Below, in pieces: positions 35,215 through 43,298 of a stretch of DNA of 59,043 bases. The notes under the pieces are model-generated. The model had not been told where the DNA came from and did no database searches. It saw only the letters and a program-made list of their open reading frames with translations. The stretch is from a virus: IMG/VR virus record IMGVR_UViG_3300025137_000040, positions 1 through 59,043 of that record; one strand, 5' to 3'. The position numbers and the translations under genes were made by a program. The stretch's first letter is position 1. The number at the start of each line of letters is the position of its first letter.

Positions 35215-35421
35215 CTAAGCTGGATCCTCCTGAAGGAATGCGATGTGGGTTGGAGTGTAGTCGGTTGATTCTATAACGCCACATATAGAGGCGGTGTAGG
35301 TTAGAGGGTCGTCTAGAAGAGATTTGTATTCCTCTTGAGCTTCCTCAAATGTTTCGAAACAGCGCCAATCTGATTCTGAATCAGATCGATCTTGATCTTT
35401 TGTATAAATTACAATGAACAT
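35215..35421 (-). CDS. Small acidic unknown protein
   Basis: 68 residues (MFIVIYTKDQDRSDSESDWRCF start, EEAQEEYKSLL helix). No family recognised. It starts inside the end of the preceding gene (41-nt overlap) and ends just after a CCCGCATATGATC motif. Confidence 0.52.
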   Translation of the reverse strand: MFIVIYTKDQDRSDSESDWRCFETFEEAQEEYKSLLDDPLTYTASICGVIESTDYTPTHIAFLQEDPA

Positions 35422-35677
35422 TGGATTGATTAGAGTTCAGTTCAACAGCTAGCTCGTCGGCCAACTGATCTATTTTTTTAAGACACTCCACGTAATCGTT
35501 TGGCGTTGAAACGGACGGAGCTAAAGCCTCGGCAGCCAGAGATATGGTGGCGATGGCAACCTCTTTAGCTTTCTCTTCAGGGTTACCAATGCGACCTGCT
35601 TTGGCTAGTTCCCGGAGAGTTAGTCCGGTCCAGTTCTTTTGTTCGAGGAGGTCCTCGACGATTGGTACTTCAGTCAT
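35381..35677 (-). CDS. Small unknown protein
   Basis: 98 residues, helical (IATISLAAEALAPSVSTPNDYVECLKKIDQLADELAVEL). ATG 35677 follows AACCCAACAAACCAACAACCCA; upstream in-frame ATG 35704 would translate that leader (TQQTNNP). The C-terminal 13 residues overlap the next gene. Confidence 0.55.
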   Translation of the reverse strand: MTEVPIVEDLLEQKNWTGLTLRELAKAGRIGNPEEKAKEVAIATISLAAEALAPSVSTPNDYVECLKKIDQLADELAVELNSNQSNVHCNLYKRSRSI

Positions 35678-35704
35678 TGGGTTGTTGGTTTGTTGGGTTA
35701 GCAA

Positions 35705-36058
35705 TTAAGATTCTATCCGAAGACGCTGTTCTTCGTATTCCTCTTGAGCCTGCTCCTCAAGCTCCAGCTCGTTGAGGGCGTAGTCTTCACATATGTCCCA
35801 CCCTTGTGAGACTGCGTGGGTGGATCTCCACGCCAGACCTGTCACCCCGTTGGGACGGCGGATCTGAGTGAGGGTTGCAACAACCCCCAGTTCGGGGTGG
35901 GTTACCTCCCCGCAGCGGGAGTCTACTCCCTGCCACTGGGTGGTCTTCTTAAACTCTCCCCAGTGGGAGACACATAGGTCTTGGCACCCATCAAAGATGG
36001 ACCCCACTACTTTAAGGTAGGTGGAAGCGTTTCTGTCTTCTATGAACTCTGTTCTCAT
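35705..36058 (-). CDS. Unknown 117-residue protein
   Basis: Acidic C-terminus (LNELELEEQAQEEYEEQRL) and no recognised family. ATG 36058 follows three ACCAACAA units. It is divergent from the small-terminase-like gene at 36118, with a 59-nt shared upstream region. Confidence 0.55.
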   Translation of the reverse strand: MRTEFIEDRNASTYLKVVGSIFDGCQDLCVSHWGEFKKTTQWQGVDSRCGEVTHPELGVVATLTQIRRPNGVTGLAWRSTHAVSQGWDICEDYALNELELEEQAQEEYEEQRLRIES

Positions 36059-36117
36059 ATTTGGTTTGTTGGTTTGTTGGTTTGTTGATATGCGGTCATA
36101 TCCGGTTATCATATGGT
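36059..36117. promoter_or_regulatory. Divergent intergenic region with leader repeats and CATATG motifs
   Basis: From the minus-strand gene's side come three 8-nt TTTGTTGG/ACCAACAA units, then ATATGCGGTCATATCCGG and TTATCATATGG next to the plus-strand ATG. This is the only place where an accessory plus gene faces the array. The CATATG motifs are candidates for a shared regulator site (inference). Confidence 0.45.
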
Positions 36118-36627
36118 ATGTCAAACCATAAATGGGATCATCTCCCGTGGGATACAATTCGCGAGGCTTATGTTTGTGGAGTGTCAGCTGGACAGCTCCA
36201 AGAAAAGTATGGCGTTCCTGAGGGAACTATCAGGGGGAGAGCACACCGACAGAATTGGCCTAGCCCTCACCGAGTACGTAAGGTGATGAAGGCTGCTCAC
36301 AAGATCATTGATGAGGATCCTGATAGGGGAGAGGACCTTATGGAGGCCCTTGGGTCCCAAGTAAATGGGGTCGATCCGAACGGCTCAATGCGCGAAATTG
36401 TGTCATCACTGGAGGCCAAGCAGAGGAAACATCAGGATCTGATGGTTAATATGCTCCAGAAATCCTTGGATAAAGCGAAGATCAAGCCTCCGAAAGACTA
36501 TCGGGAACTAGACATAGCTGACAAAATAATGCGGAGGAACCTGGATCTCGATAAGAAGGACGATAAACCGAGCGTCCAGATAGGGATTATCGGTGGCAAG
36601 GTGGAGGAGATAGGTGGCTCCGAATAG
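36118..36627 (+). CDS. Putative terminase small subunit
   Basis: 169 residues. The N-terminal WDTIREAYVCGVSAGQLQEKYGVPEGTIRGRAHRQNW is a helix-turn-helix of the type used by small terminases to bind packaging sites. The middle is helical and the C-terminus has PPKDYRELDIADKIMRRNLDLDKKD, similar to the oligomerisation and tail part of TerS. It is unusual in being 13 kb from the large subunit and within opposite-strand genes. ATG 36118 is chosen because the upstream extension is the divergent gene's leader. Another HTH regulator is the alternative. Confidence 0.62.
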   Translation: MSNHKWDHLPWDTIREAYVCGVSAGQLQEKYGVPEGTIRGRAHRQNWPSPHRVRKVMKAAHKIIDEDPDRGEDLMEALGSQVNGVDPNGSMREIVSSLEAKQRKHQDLMVNMLQKSLDKAKIKPPKDYRELDIADKIMRRNLDLDKKDDKPSVQIGIIGGKVEEIGGSE

Positions 36628-36673
36628 GGTCCGAATCGTCACACCGTGTGACAAATCCCAGTTAGGTATCCTC

Positions 36674-36718
36674 TAGACCCCCGAAGATACTGGGGTGCAA
36701 TACGGGTCTAAGACCCGT
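36674..36718 (+). promoter_or_regulatory. Attenuator-like overlapping stems after the TerS-like gene
   Basis: TAGACCC (36674-36680) can pair with GGGTCTA (36704-36710), or that segment can pair with AGACCCGT (36711-36718). The two hairpins exclude each other. No U-run follows, so a simple terminator is unlikely. Could be part of the larger structured region. Confidence 0.4.
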
Positions 36719-36986
36719 GAGTTAGCCAAGACCAGTCACTCCTGATCTTAGTGGCGCGTCTCCCTTTGTCAGGGAGCTTGCATATGTGGGAGTCTCTGGC
36801 GTAGACCTTGATGGGTCCTCCTTCGCACCTGTGTTGTGCTGAGAGGCTTTTACGCCTAGCCTGCCATTGGAGGGCAGATAGGCGTTGTGACGCCTGAGAG
36901 AGTCTCTCAGAGTCTAAGACGGGCTTACCGTCTAGGTTATAGGCGAAGAGATCCGCGAAGATCTCCGCTTCGGTTTGGCTGTTCAT
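36708..36986 (-). CDS. Doubtful small protein in structured region
   Basis: 92 codons, basic (RRATKIRSDWSWL), no family recognised. It has neither the A/C-rich leader nor a Shine-Dalgarno, and it lies across several of the perfect hairpins. It may be a chance open frame within a structured RNA. Confidence 0.3.
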   Translation of the reverse strand: MNSQTEAEIFADLFAYNLDGKPVLDSERLSQASQRLSALQWQARRKSLSAQHRCEGGPIKVYARDSHICKLPDKGRRATKIRSDWSWLTHGS

Positions 36987-37465
36987 TCAAGACTGCGCAT
37001 GGATCAGCTCAGCATGGGAATGGATCGCATGAGGGAAGAACATAACCCATGCGCAGGGTAGGAATGAATAGATGGTTGTGAGTTTTACAGTCTAGGCTTG
37101 CCTTGCCTTTTGCGCTTGCTATACGCTCAATTGATTTTATAAGCGGGAACCATACCCGCCCGTGTTGAGGACTCACGAGACAACCTCGCACGTTCCACGG
37201 AAAACTTTGGCAATGTGAAAAGATCAATTCTAATTGCCTCGCACGTTCACGGGGATGAGCCGCTTCTGTGGTCTCAGGCGGGGCTCCGTGTCTTTCCACG
37301 GAGTGATCCCTGTCAGGCCTCTCAGCTGGCAACGTGGGGTAAGCACGCGCTAAGGTGAGAAACTAGGTAGTCGCTAGGATGGGGTGCCAGTCGGGGATAA
37401 GCCAACAGGCGCACCCTAGCCACCATTGCGCGCACGGGGGATTGGACCACGTGCGCGCTAGGTGA

Positions 37466-37804
37466 CTAGGCTGCAGCTGGCACCTCGGCCTTAGCGGCCT
37501 TCTTAGCGGCCTTCTTAGCGGCCGTGGCTAACTCGATCTCGAGAGCTAGACTCTGGGTGTAGGAGTCGCGCCATGCCTTGGCGAACACCCTATACTCCGC
37601 GCGGGTTTCCTCGGAGATGTCCCCCGCTTTCCGTAGCTCAATGCCCTCGCGGGTGTCGGTGTAGTTGCCTTGGCGGTTAACTCGATCCTTCGAGATGTGG
37701 ACATCTAATAGGAACCTACGGTCCTTGTCCTGAGCTTTCAAGCGGCCACGTTCGGCGCGGGTTTCATTGAGACGCTGGGTGAGATATGCTGTGATTTCTT
37801 TCAT
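37466..37804 (-). CDS. Ala/Lys-tailed unknown protein
   Basis: 112 residues. The body is charged and helical; the last ~22 residues are AAKKAAKKAAKAEVPAAA, encoded by 12-nt repeats and resembling histone-H1-like tails that bind DNA or RNA. The leader (AACTAACAACCAAAAACAAA) is A/C-rich but less regular. A DNA-binding role is suggested only by composition. Confidence 0.6.
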   Translation of the reverse strand: MKEITAYLTQRLNETRAERGRLKAQDKDRRFLLDVHISKDRVNRQGNYTDTREGIELRKAGDISEETRAEYRVFAKAWRDSYTQSLALEIELATAAKKAAKKAAKAEVPAAA

Positions 37805-38264
37805 TTTGTTTTTGGTTGTTAGTTAATAAGGCCTTTGGTGGCCATAAGGGTAGACAGCGCAGCATTCCGCCCCCATACCACCACGGGAGGGGGTGGCCCC
37901 CCCTCCGACCGGCCGCCCCCTTATTATCACTCCTTATAAAAATCCCTGGCCCAAATCTATTCTATACGTATTAAACTAGGGCTAACCACCGTATAAGAGG
38001 ATTACTGTCCCACTGAAGTGGATTTACTTTTTGGAAAACCCACTCCCTTAACTCGTTGCTGCACAACGCTTTGGGGCTACCAAGTGTATATTATTATTAT
38101 ATTATTAAAAAGAGAAAGTTAACCCTAGAGAGAAGGTGCAATTCGGCCCAGGCCCAGGAGGTGAAAACGCAACACGGCCTAGGGAACGAGAGTTGCGAGG
38201 GGTCTGTTTTTACCTACTAAGCCACTTCAACGCCCTAACACGCTCGTTATCAACGATTTATACA
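37805..38264. other. AT-rich non-coding region, possible replication origin
   Basis: 460 nt without a supported gene between the primase-helicase terminator and the 37466 gene. It has a GGAGGGGG/CCCCCTCC stem at about 37885-37908, an AT-rich stretch around 38085-38115 (TATTATTATTATATTATTAA), a CCACT-GA-AGTGG palindrome, and TTATACACA (38258-38266), which fits the DnaA-box consensus TTATNCACA. A single box is weak evidence. Confidence 0.4.
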
Positions 38265-38295
38265 CAAAAAAAGGGAGTGGGTTAATCCACTCCCT
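38265..38295 (-). terminator. Rho-independent terminator of the replication operon
   Basis: On the minus strand AGGGAGTGG, loop ATTAAC, CCACTCCCT is followed directly by seven or more T. It is a textbook terminator 37 nt after the primase-helicase stop, ending the long minus-strand operon. Confidence 0.9.
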
Positions 38296-38331
38296 CCTCT
38301 ATGGTTTATCAGTCGAGCTTGGTAACTATGG

Positions 38332-40455
38332 TTATTGTGTGCCAAAGTCTATCTCATATATAGACTTCCCGTCTCGAACCCGCTTGTGGATGGACGGGCT
38401 CTTGCTGGCGAGTTTGGATAGGGTCCTCCCAAACCCCCGAGGGTTGAGTCCTGAAACCAGACCTCGAAGTTCATCGTGTAGACTGAGGTCGGCTAGCAGA
38501 GAGCTAGTTGTGCCCTCCCATGCTTTACTACCGTTCGCTGCCCACCAGTGCTCAAGGAGTTCCAAGTCTCTCATCTCGGGTGTGAGGTCCTCAGCTTCAA
38601 TCATCAATTCCTTGTGGTGGTAGGGGTGAACCCCATATCGGGGGCTGGCCCCTTTTGTTACCTCCTCAGGTGGCCGGTAGTCCAGCAGCCAAGCCAAGAA
38701 CCAAGGTAGCTCCTCTTCGATCACCTTGCCAATCTCGTCGAGGTTCTTCAGTTTTCTGAACCAGGGGAGGTAGTCCTCCTTGAGCTTCAGAATCATCAGT
38801 TTGTCTAGGATGGTGCCATCCAGGTTTGGTAGAACCGCGAGAGAGTCGGCGTCGGTGTTGGTGGTTATCACAACCCGGCCCCTGCGCTCAACCATGACTG
38901 GATTCATATACATGACTCGGTAGGGGATAGCGGGGGTGGCTGTCACTTTCTTGAGCATCTCGGAGAACCTTTTGTGGGTGCGGAAGTCCGCCGCGCTCAC
39001 GTTGTCATCGATCTGCCACACGGCGCTCTCCAGAAGCTCCCCATTGAAGGACTCGCCCCCCATGAGATAGTCTCCCGCGTCTGCCCCTCCACCAAATATC
39101 TTCGGCAGAATAAAGCAACTGAAGAGACTCTTTCCCTGATCCGCCCCTCCTGCCAAAATCAGGCTTTGACCTGGCTTGAGGTTGCCAGACCTGGCGCCCT
39201 CGTAGAAGTGTTTCAGCCAACCGAAGAAATAGCTCGTCCCGCCGTCTAACCACGTAGACCACCAATCCAGCAAGTTCTTACATTTTGCTTCATCGACATG
39301 GTCAGCTGGTTCCATTGCTCTTTTGTGCTTTACCGTGTTGACATATTCCTGGCCTCGGTAGACCGCGACTTCATCAAAATTGAAAAGAAAAGGAGCCGCA
39401 CCTTTGACTCGACGGTGACTCTGGATAAAGCACAGTAGTTCATCAATTTCGCTGGCTGGGTCTCCTTTCTTTCTCGCGTTGTGGCTGAACCCCGCCAACC
39501 GCATGTGCATTGAGAGGTCTTCCTTTTGAAGTGTTGCCCAGTTGTCTGTGCCATCCTTTACCCAGTATCGTTTACCATCGAAGTAGGTGTCCTCCACCGC
39601 ATCCTGTATTCGTTTCTCTTTGAACTCTTTTACGAACTTGGCTCCAAGGATTTCTTCCCAGCCCACAAAGGACTTACCGGCTCTGGTCGAGTGACACCAC
39701 ATGCCACCTTCCTGAACTACTGCTCCGATTCGGTCTATACCATCATCTATCCAGAATAGTGGCCCTCTGGCCCCAAGATCAAAGGTTCCCTTCCAACGGT
39801 TGGGGAATCTTTTCTCCACCTCCTCAGCTAGGGTATCCATAGGTATTCGAACACCACCCTTCGGCCCCGCAGCTTTAGTAGCGGCCTCGAAGAAGACGGT
39901 CTCGGTTTTAATCTTAGGAACAGTCTGCCCGGATACTTTCATCCAGCTGGTTCCCAACTCCCAGTATTGATTCAGGTTATAGGAACAGTCATCGAAGCCT
40001 GGTAGCAGCTTAATAGCTTTAGTTTCCGCAAAGATCAGCTTCACCAGCTTTTTAGCGAGTTCGGCGTTGTCCACCATGAGTGGCTCCTCGAATTCCCATA
40101 TGGCTCTGGCTTTGCCACTGAATGTTTTTGACACCCATGTTGGGGCCCACCCACCTGGGGCCTTCTTTTTAATAAGCTCTACCAAGTCACTACCATAGGT
40201 CGTGGGTAGGTCTCCATCGTAGTCAGCTGCTACTCCGTACAGTCGGAAGGGCTCGTTGGTTCCACCAACCCTTTTGCCAGGGGTCGTACCCTCCACAAGT
40301 GTGTAGAAGAAGTGTTTGGTATCTTCGTCAGCACACCATTCTCGGAACCCTTGTTTGTCTGCAAAGGTTGGGGGTTTGGCTGTTATCAGTGAGGGATGAC
40401 CGTTGAGTTTTTTAGCTGTTGATGTTTTGAGATTTTGAAGTGTGAAATAAGTCAT
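38332..40455 (-). CDS. Primase-helicase (AEP-like N-terminus, SF3/D5-type helicase)
   Basis: 707 residues. The N-terminal domain has VAADYDGDLP, a DxD-type catalytic motif resembling archaeo-eukaryotic primase proteins. The C-terminal ATPase has Walker A GGADQGKS, Walker B AVWQIDDN and VVITTNTDADS, fitting SF3/D5 helicases of phage replication proteins. ATG 40455 overlaps the polymerase's TGA (ATGA); an upstream in-frame start would lie within the polymerase gene. It probably primes and unwinds at the fork with PolA. The exact primase family is uncertain. Confidence 0.78.
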   Translation of the reverse strand: MTYFTLQNLKTSTAKKLNGHPSLITAKPPTFADKQGFREWCADEDTKHFFYTLVEGTTPGKRVGGTNEPFRLYGVAADYDGDLPTTYGSDLVELIKKKAPGGWAPTWVSKTFSGKARAIWEFEEPLMVDNAELAKKLVKLIFAETKAIKLLPGFDDCSYNLNQYWELGTSWMKVSGQTVPKIKTETVFFEAATKAAGPKGGVRIPMDTLAEEVEKRFPNRWKGTFDLGARGPLFWIDDGIDRIGAVVQEGGMWCHSTRAGKSFVGWEEILGAKFVKEFKEKRIQDAVEDTYFDGKRYWVKDGTDNWATLQKEDLSMHMRLAGFSHNARKKGDPASEIDELLCFIQSHRRVKGAAPFLFNFDEVAVYRGQEYVNTVKHKRAMEPADHVDEAKCKNLLDWWSTWLDGGTSYFFGWLKHFYEGARSGNLKPGQSLILAGGADQGKSLFSCFILPKIFGGGADAGDYLMGGESFNGELLESAVWQIDDNVSAADFRTHKRFSEMLKKVTATPAIPYRVMYMNPVMVERRGRVVITTNTDADSLAVLPNLDGTILDKLMILKLKEDYLPWFRKLKNLDEIGKVIEEELPWFLAWLLDYRPPEEVTKGASPRYGVHPYHHKELMIEAEDLTPEMRDLELLEHWWAANGSKAWEGTTSSLLADLSLHDELRGLVSGLNPRGFGRTLSKLASKSPSIHKRVRDGKSIYEIDFGTQ

Positions 40456-42200
40456 TTGGTGTAGTGCGGAGATTTGATTACTTCTGTTCCGAGTGGGAGC
40501 GATCGGATCCACTCAGGAGGGGAGGTCATAATTTTGTGTATGACCTTTGCCAATTCCTCGGCTTTGCTTTCCTCTACTTCGAAGACCACCTCATCGTGGA
40601 CCCTCAGTATCGGTTTTAAGTCTGCCTTCAGCAGTTCGAGGACACGGTCCATGAACACATCTCGGGCAAGAGCCTGAGTTGCATTCTCGACAAGTATCCC
40701 GTGCCAGACTTTGTGGCGTATCATCCGACCCCCTCGGGGCATCATTGCGCTGGTTCCATTCTTAGTGGAGACATCGCGGTAAGGGATGGACCTTCCTGAA
40801 GGGAGTGCCAGGCGGAACTCTTTGTCTGGTTCTCTGGAGGACTCCATAAAGCCTCGCTTCAGTTTTCCCCACAGCGCAACAACCTTAGGGTTGCGGTGCC
40901 GGTAGAGTTGAGTGAGCCGCTTCGCCTCATGCAGAGGGAGTCCTGCTACGGAGGCAAATCGCTCTGCACCCATCGCAAACTGACAGCCTAGGCTTAGCGC
41001 TTTGAGAGTGTCCCTTAGGTTGGGATCATTCTCTTTCAAGGGCCCTTCTTGACTGTAGAGGCCCATCGCCCTCCCAACAGCTTCATACCAGTCCACGCCC
41101 TCTTCAGCTAGTTTCAGGAGATCCCGATCACCAGCTAGCCAGGCTATTACTCTGGCTTCGATCTGACTCAGATCAGCGATGAGGAGGGTGTTGCCGGGTC
41201 TAGCCTCGATGAGGCTCCTCATATCAACACCATACAGCTGGCCTTTCGACATGTTCTGTACGTTGAAGCCCGAGTCCCCCGAGTCTCTGCCGGTGAGGTT
41301 GGCCCCAAAGTATTTCATTCCGAAGGGGAGGGTGCCATCTTTTCTGACCCGCCTCTGCATGGACTGCAACTTCTTGATCATCGCGTTGGCCCCCCTGAGA
41401 GTCCAGGTAAGCTCTAACACTTTGCCTTCTTCCGGATTTTCCTCGACCCAGTCGATCGTATCCGGATCGTCTTTGGCCATAGTGTCAGGTGGCAGCTTGT
41501 CGCGAGACCTAACCCAGTTTGCCCACTCGATAGGACTTAACGCCGCTCGGTCATCATCATGCCAAGGTATGCCATCCCTGGCCTGGGCGATAACATTGTG
41601 AAGGTGGGTAATTGAATCATCGAGCTTTTGACTGTTGATCGGCATGCCAGCCCAGCACATGCGCGTGGTTTCTCGGGAAAGTTCCCGTTCCCACTCTGGC
41701 CATGTTGGGGAAAGCTCCTTCCACAGAAGATAGCAATACTGCGAATCATCGAGCGCATACTGAGCAACCTCCTTTTGGAAGTCCTCGCTCATGGTTTCCC
41801 AATTGAGACCCTTCATGTTGTCCCGAGTGCCTTTGGATATATCAACCGAAAACACCTCTTTACAGGACTCCTTGAGAGAGCGGGGGAAGCCGTGGTAGGC
41901 AGCGCAGTCTGCAGAGCAGTGCCAATCTGCTGGACCTATACCTGGCTTTACCCAGTCGTGGCTCAACAAATTCCAGAGCCCCTCATCGAAGGACCGGTTG
42001 TGACTGATCCACGTATGTCCGCATATGCCTTCCCACGGGGCATCCTTTGGGTGTCCCACCCAGTTGAAGTCCTCGTCTCCCCAGATTGAGACCATGTAGC
42101 AGTCGAAGTCCGGGTGGTTGACATAGTTTTCCAGACCGTTGGTTATTGAACAGTCGTTTGAGTAGTATGACTCGAAGTCGATTGCGTAAGTCTTTGTCAT
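40452..42200 (-). CDS. DNA polymerase, family A, with 3'-5' exonuclease
   Basis: 582 residues. The exonuclease domain shows AIDFES (Asp8, Glu10) and YALDDSQY near residue 150. The polymerase domain shows motif A LLIADLSQIEARVIAW (from 339), motif B RDTLKALSLGCQFAMG (Lys400) and motif C LRVHDEVVFE. The residue equivalent to E. coli Phe762 is Leu404, and Tyr766 is Phe408. It is coupled by 4-nt ATGA overlaps to both neighbours. It replicates the phage genome. Confidence 0.95.
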   Translation of the reverse strand: MTKTYAIDFESYYSNDCSITNGLENYVNHPDFDCYMVSIWGDEDFNWVGHPKDAPWEGICGHTWISHNRSFDEGLWNLLSHDWVKPGIGPADWHCSADCAAYHGFPRSLKESCKEVFSVDISKGTRDNMKGLNWETMSEDFQKEVAQYALDDSQYCYLLWKELSPTWPEWERELSRETTRMCWAGMPINSQKLDDSITHLHNVIAQARDGIPWHDDDRAALSPIEWANWVRSRDKLPPDTMAKDDPDTIDWVEENPEEGKVLELTWTLRGANAMIKKLQSMQRRVRKDGTLPFGMKYFGANLTGRDSGDSGFNVQNMSKGQLYGVDMRSLIEARPGNTLLIADLSQIEARVIAWLAGDRDLLKLAEEGVDWYEAVGRAMGLYSQEGPLKENDPNLRDTLKALSLGCQFAMGAERFASVAGLPLHEAKRLTQLYRHRNPKVVALWGKLKRGFMESSREPDKEFRLALPSGRSIPYRDVSTKNGTSAMMPRGGRMIRHKVWHGILVENATQALARDVFMDRVLELLKADLKPILRVHDEVVFEVEESKAEELAKVIHKIMTSPPEWIRSLPLGTEVIKSPHYTK

Positions 42201-42472
42201 ACTGCTTCGAGGAAGAGTGGAGTTCCGGGTCCGAGATAGGCTCCCTTTTGATTAAAGTAGAAGTATTCACGGGCCTCTTCGCCAGACATGCCTTGCGCCA
42301 TGAGTATTTCTAGAACTTTGTCCACCTCATAGGTCACACAGAGGTCTCCCTGAAAAGTTTCAATTATTCCAATGACGGCCTCGTCGAAACCGTCCATCAT
42401 TAAAATGTCTTCTCCGTAGTCTTCTGAAATTCTTTCCCTTACTTGGTTTCCGATTTTAGGCCCTGTTTCCAT
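42197..42472 (-). CDS. Conserved small phage protein upstream of polA
   Basis: 91 residues. DGFDEAVIGIIETFQGDLCVTYEVDKVLEILMAQGMSGEEAREYFYFNQKGAYLG has the look of a widespread phage protein of unknown role (DGFxEAxxG, GMSxEEAxEYF). It overlaps polA by 4 nt. It follows the terminator-like hairpin at 42505, so its transcription may be a branch point. Confidence 0.65.
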   Translation of the reverse strand: METGPKIGNQVRERISEDYGEDILMMDGFDEAVIGIIETFQGDLCVTYEVDKVLEILMAQGMSGEEAREYFYFNQKGAYLGPGTPLFLEAV

Positions 42473-42504
42473 TTCGGGTTCTTGCGTTGGTTATAGACAT
42501 CGCC

Positions 42505-42540
42505 AAAAAATGGGGTGGCCTCGTATGTCGAGACCACCCC
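42505..42540 (-). terminator. Rho-independent terminator within the replication operon
   Basis: On the minus strand GGGGTGG-TCTCG-ACATA-CGAGG-CCACCCC is followed by ATTTTTT, after the SSB-like gene and before the gene at 42472. It may reduce transcription into polA, giving unequal expression, unless read through by antitermination. Confidence 0.85.
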
Positions 42541-42563
42541 TCTTGTGCGGATTGGAGCGGTTG

Positions 42564-43298
42564 TTATTTTATCGACTCGATGAAATCGATAACGTCACCT
42601 TCGTGGTTACTATCTTTGGAGAAGACAGGAACGTAGTAGACATTTCCTTCCCATTCTTTTTTGGTCGATGTTATTGACCAACGAATAGAAGAGAGAGGTT
42701 TGCCCCGTAGATATAGCGCCTGTTGAAGGACTGGCTCTGCAGCTGGCTTGAAGGAGCTTTTAGAAGCGGTCAAGGCGGCCATCGAATAGTTAACGCCTTC
42801 GAACTCAAATGGGAATAGATCCAAATGCTCTTCCCCTAGCTTTTTAGGTGCCTCAACCAAAAGACGAAAGTCTGCCTTCGGGCGGTAACGGGCTTGGCTT
42901 TTGTAATCCAGAGAACCACCATTGGCAATTACCTCAGCTTCTGTCGCGAAAACCTTTGGGAGATCATCTCCTCCCCACGCAACGTCTTCCTGAAAGGTCT
43001 TAGCCAGATCCATTACGGTAACGTATAGAGGCTCGCCTACTTTTACGAGAGGGGCTACCTTCTGAAACACAATGGATCCAGGGAGGAAACCATCATCCAC
43101 TAGTGCCGAGGTTTTAGCCACGACGTTCAGTCGGGGTGGTTTGATGTCAGCGGTTGTGAACTCTCCTGATAGTCCTTCTACACCCACGTTTAGTTTGGGT
43201 GAGGTGGCTACCAAGCTTCCTTTTTCTGAATCAACTACCGCTACTTCAGTGTTATCGGAAGCATCTTCCATTTCATTAAATGTCATCGTCTTGCTCAT
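42564..43298 (-). CDS. Putative ssDNA-binding/recombination protein
   Basis: 244 residues; the N-terminal 40 are acidic, and the rest looks beta-rich (KPPRLNVVAKTSALVDDGFLPGSIVF; SIRWSITSTKKEWEGNVYYVPVFS). From memory it resembles phage proteins annotated as SSB-like. Its position between the helicase-nuclease and PolA fits this. The tail DVIDFIESIK is acidic/hydrophobic, reminiscent of SSB tips. Start MSKTMTF at 43298 is chosen for sense; longer ORF is not needed. Function is moderately supported. Confidence 0.6.
   Translation of the reverse strand: MSKTMTFNEMEDASDNTEVAVVDSEKGSLVATSPKLNVGVEGLSGEFTTADIKPPRLNVVAKTSALVDDGFLPGSIVFQKVAPLVKVGEPLYVTVMDLAKTFQEDVAWGGDDLPKVFATEAEVIANGGSLDYKSQARYRPKADFRLLVEAPKKLGEEHLDLFPFEFEGVNYSMAALTASKSSFKPAAEPVLQQALYLRGKPLSSIRWSITSTKKEWEGNVYYVPVFSKDSNHEGDVIDFIESIK

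Larger units (their letters stand above)
36628..37465. other. Hairpin-dense, mostly non-coding region (candidate structured RNA)
   Basis: About 838 nt with many perfect stems: 36638-36652; 36702-36718; 36852-36858 with 36879-36885 plus an inner CTGCC/GGCAG; 36894-36910; 36993-37002 with 37047-37056; 37284-37303; and 37428-37436 with 37450-37458 (9 bp, all GC at the ends). A 12-bp direct repeat CCTCGCACGTTC lies at about 37182 and 37235. Only one doubtful ORF (36708-36986) is coding-like. This density fits a large ornate RNA or a packaging/replication site; the strand is undetermined. Confidence 0.5.

Noticed and set aside
37009-37332. Minus-strand ORF of 107 codons
   Set aside because: Its composition (His/Pro/Arg mixture, no leader or Shine-Dalgarno) and its position across the hairpins suggest a chance frame.
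38332-38700. Plus-strand ORF opposite the primase-helicase
   Set aside because: The minus-strand reading has clear helicase motifs; the plus frame has none.
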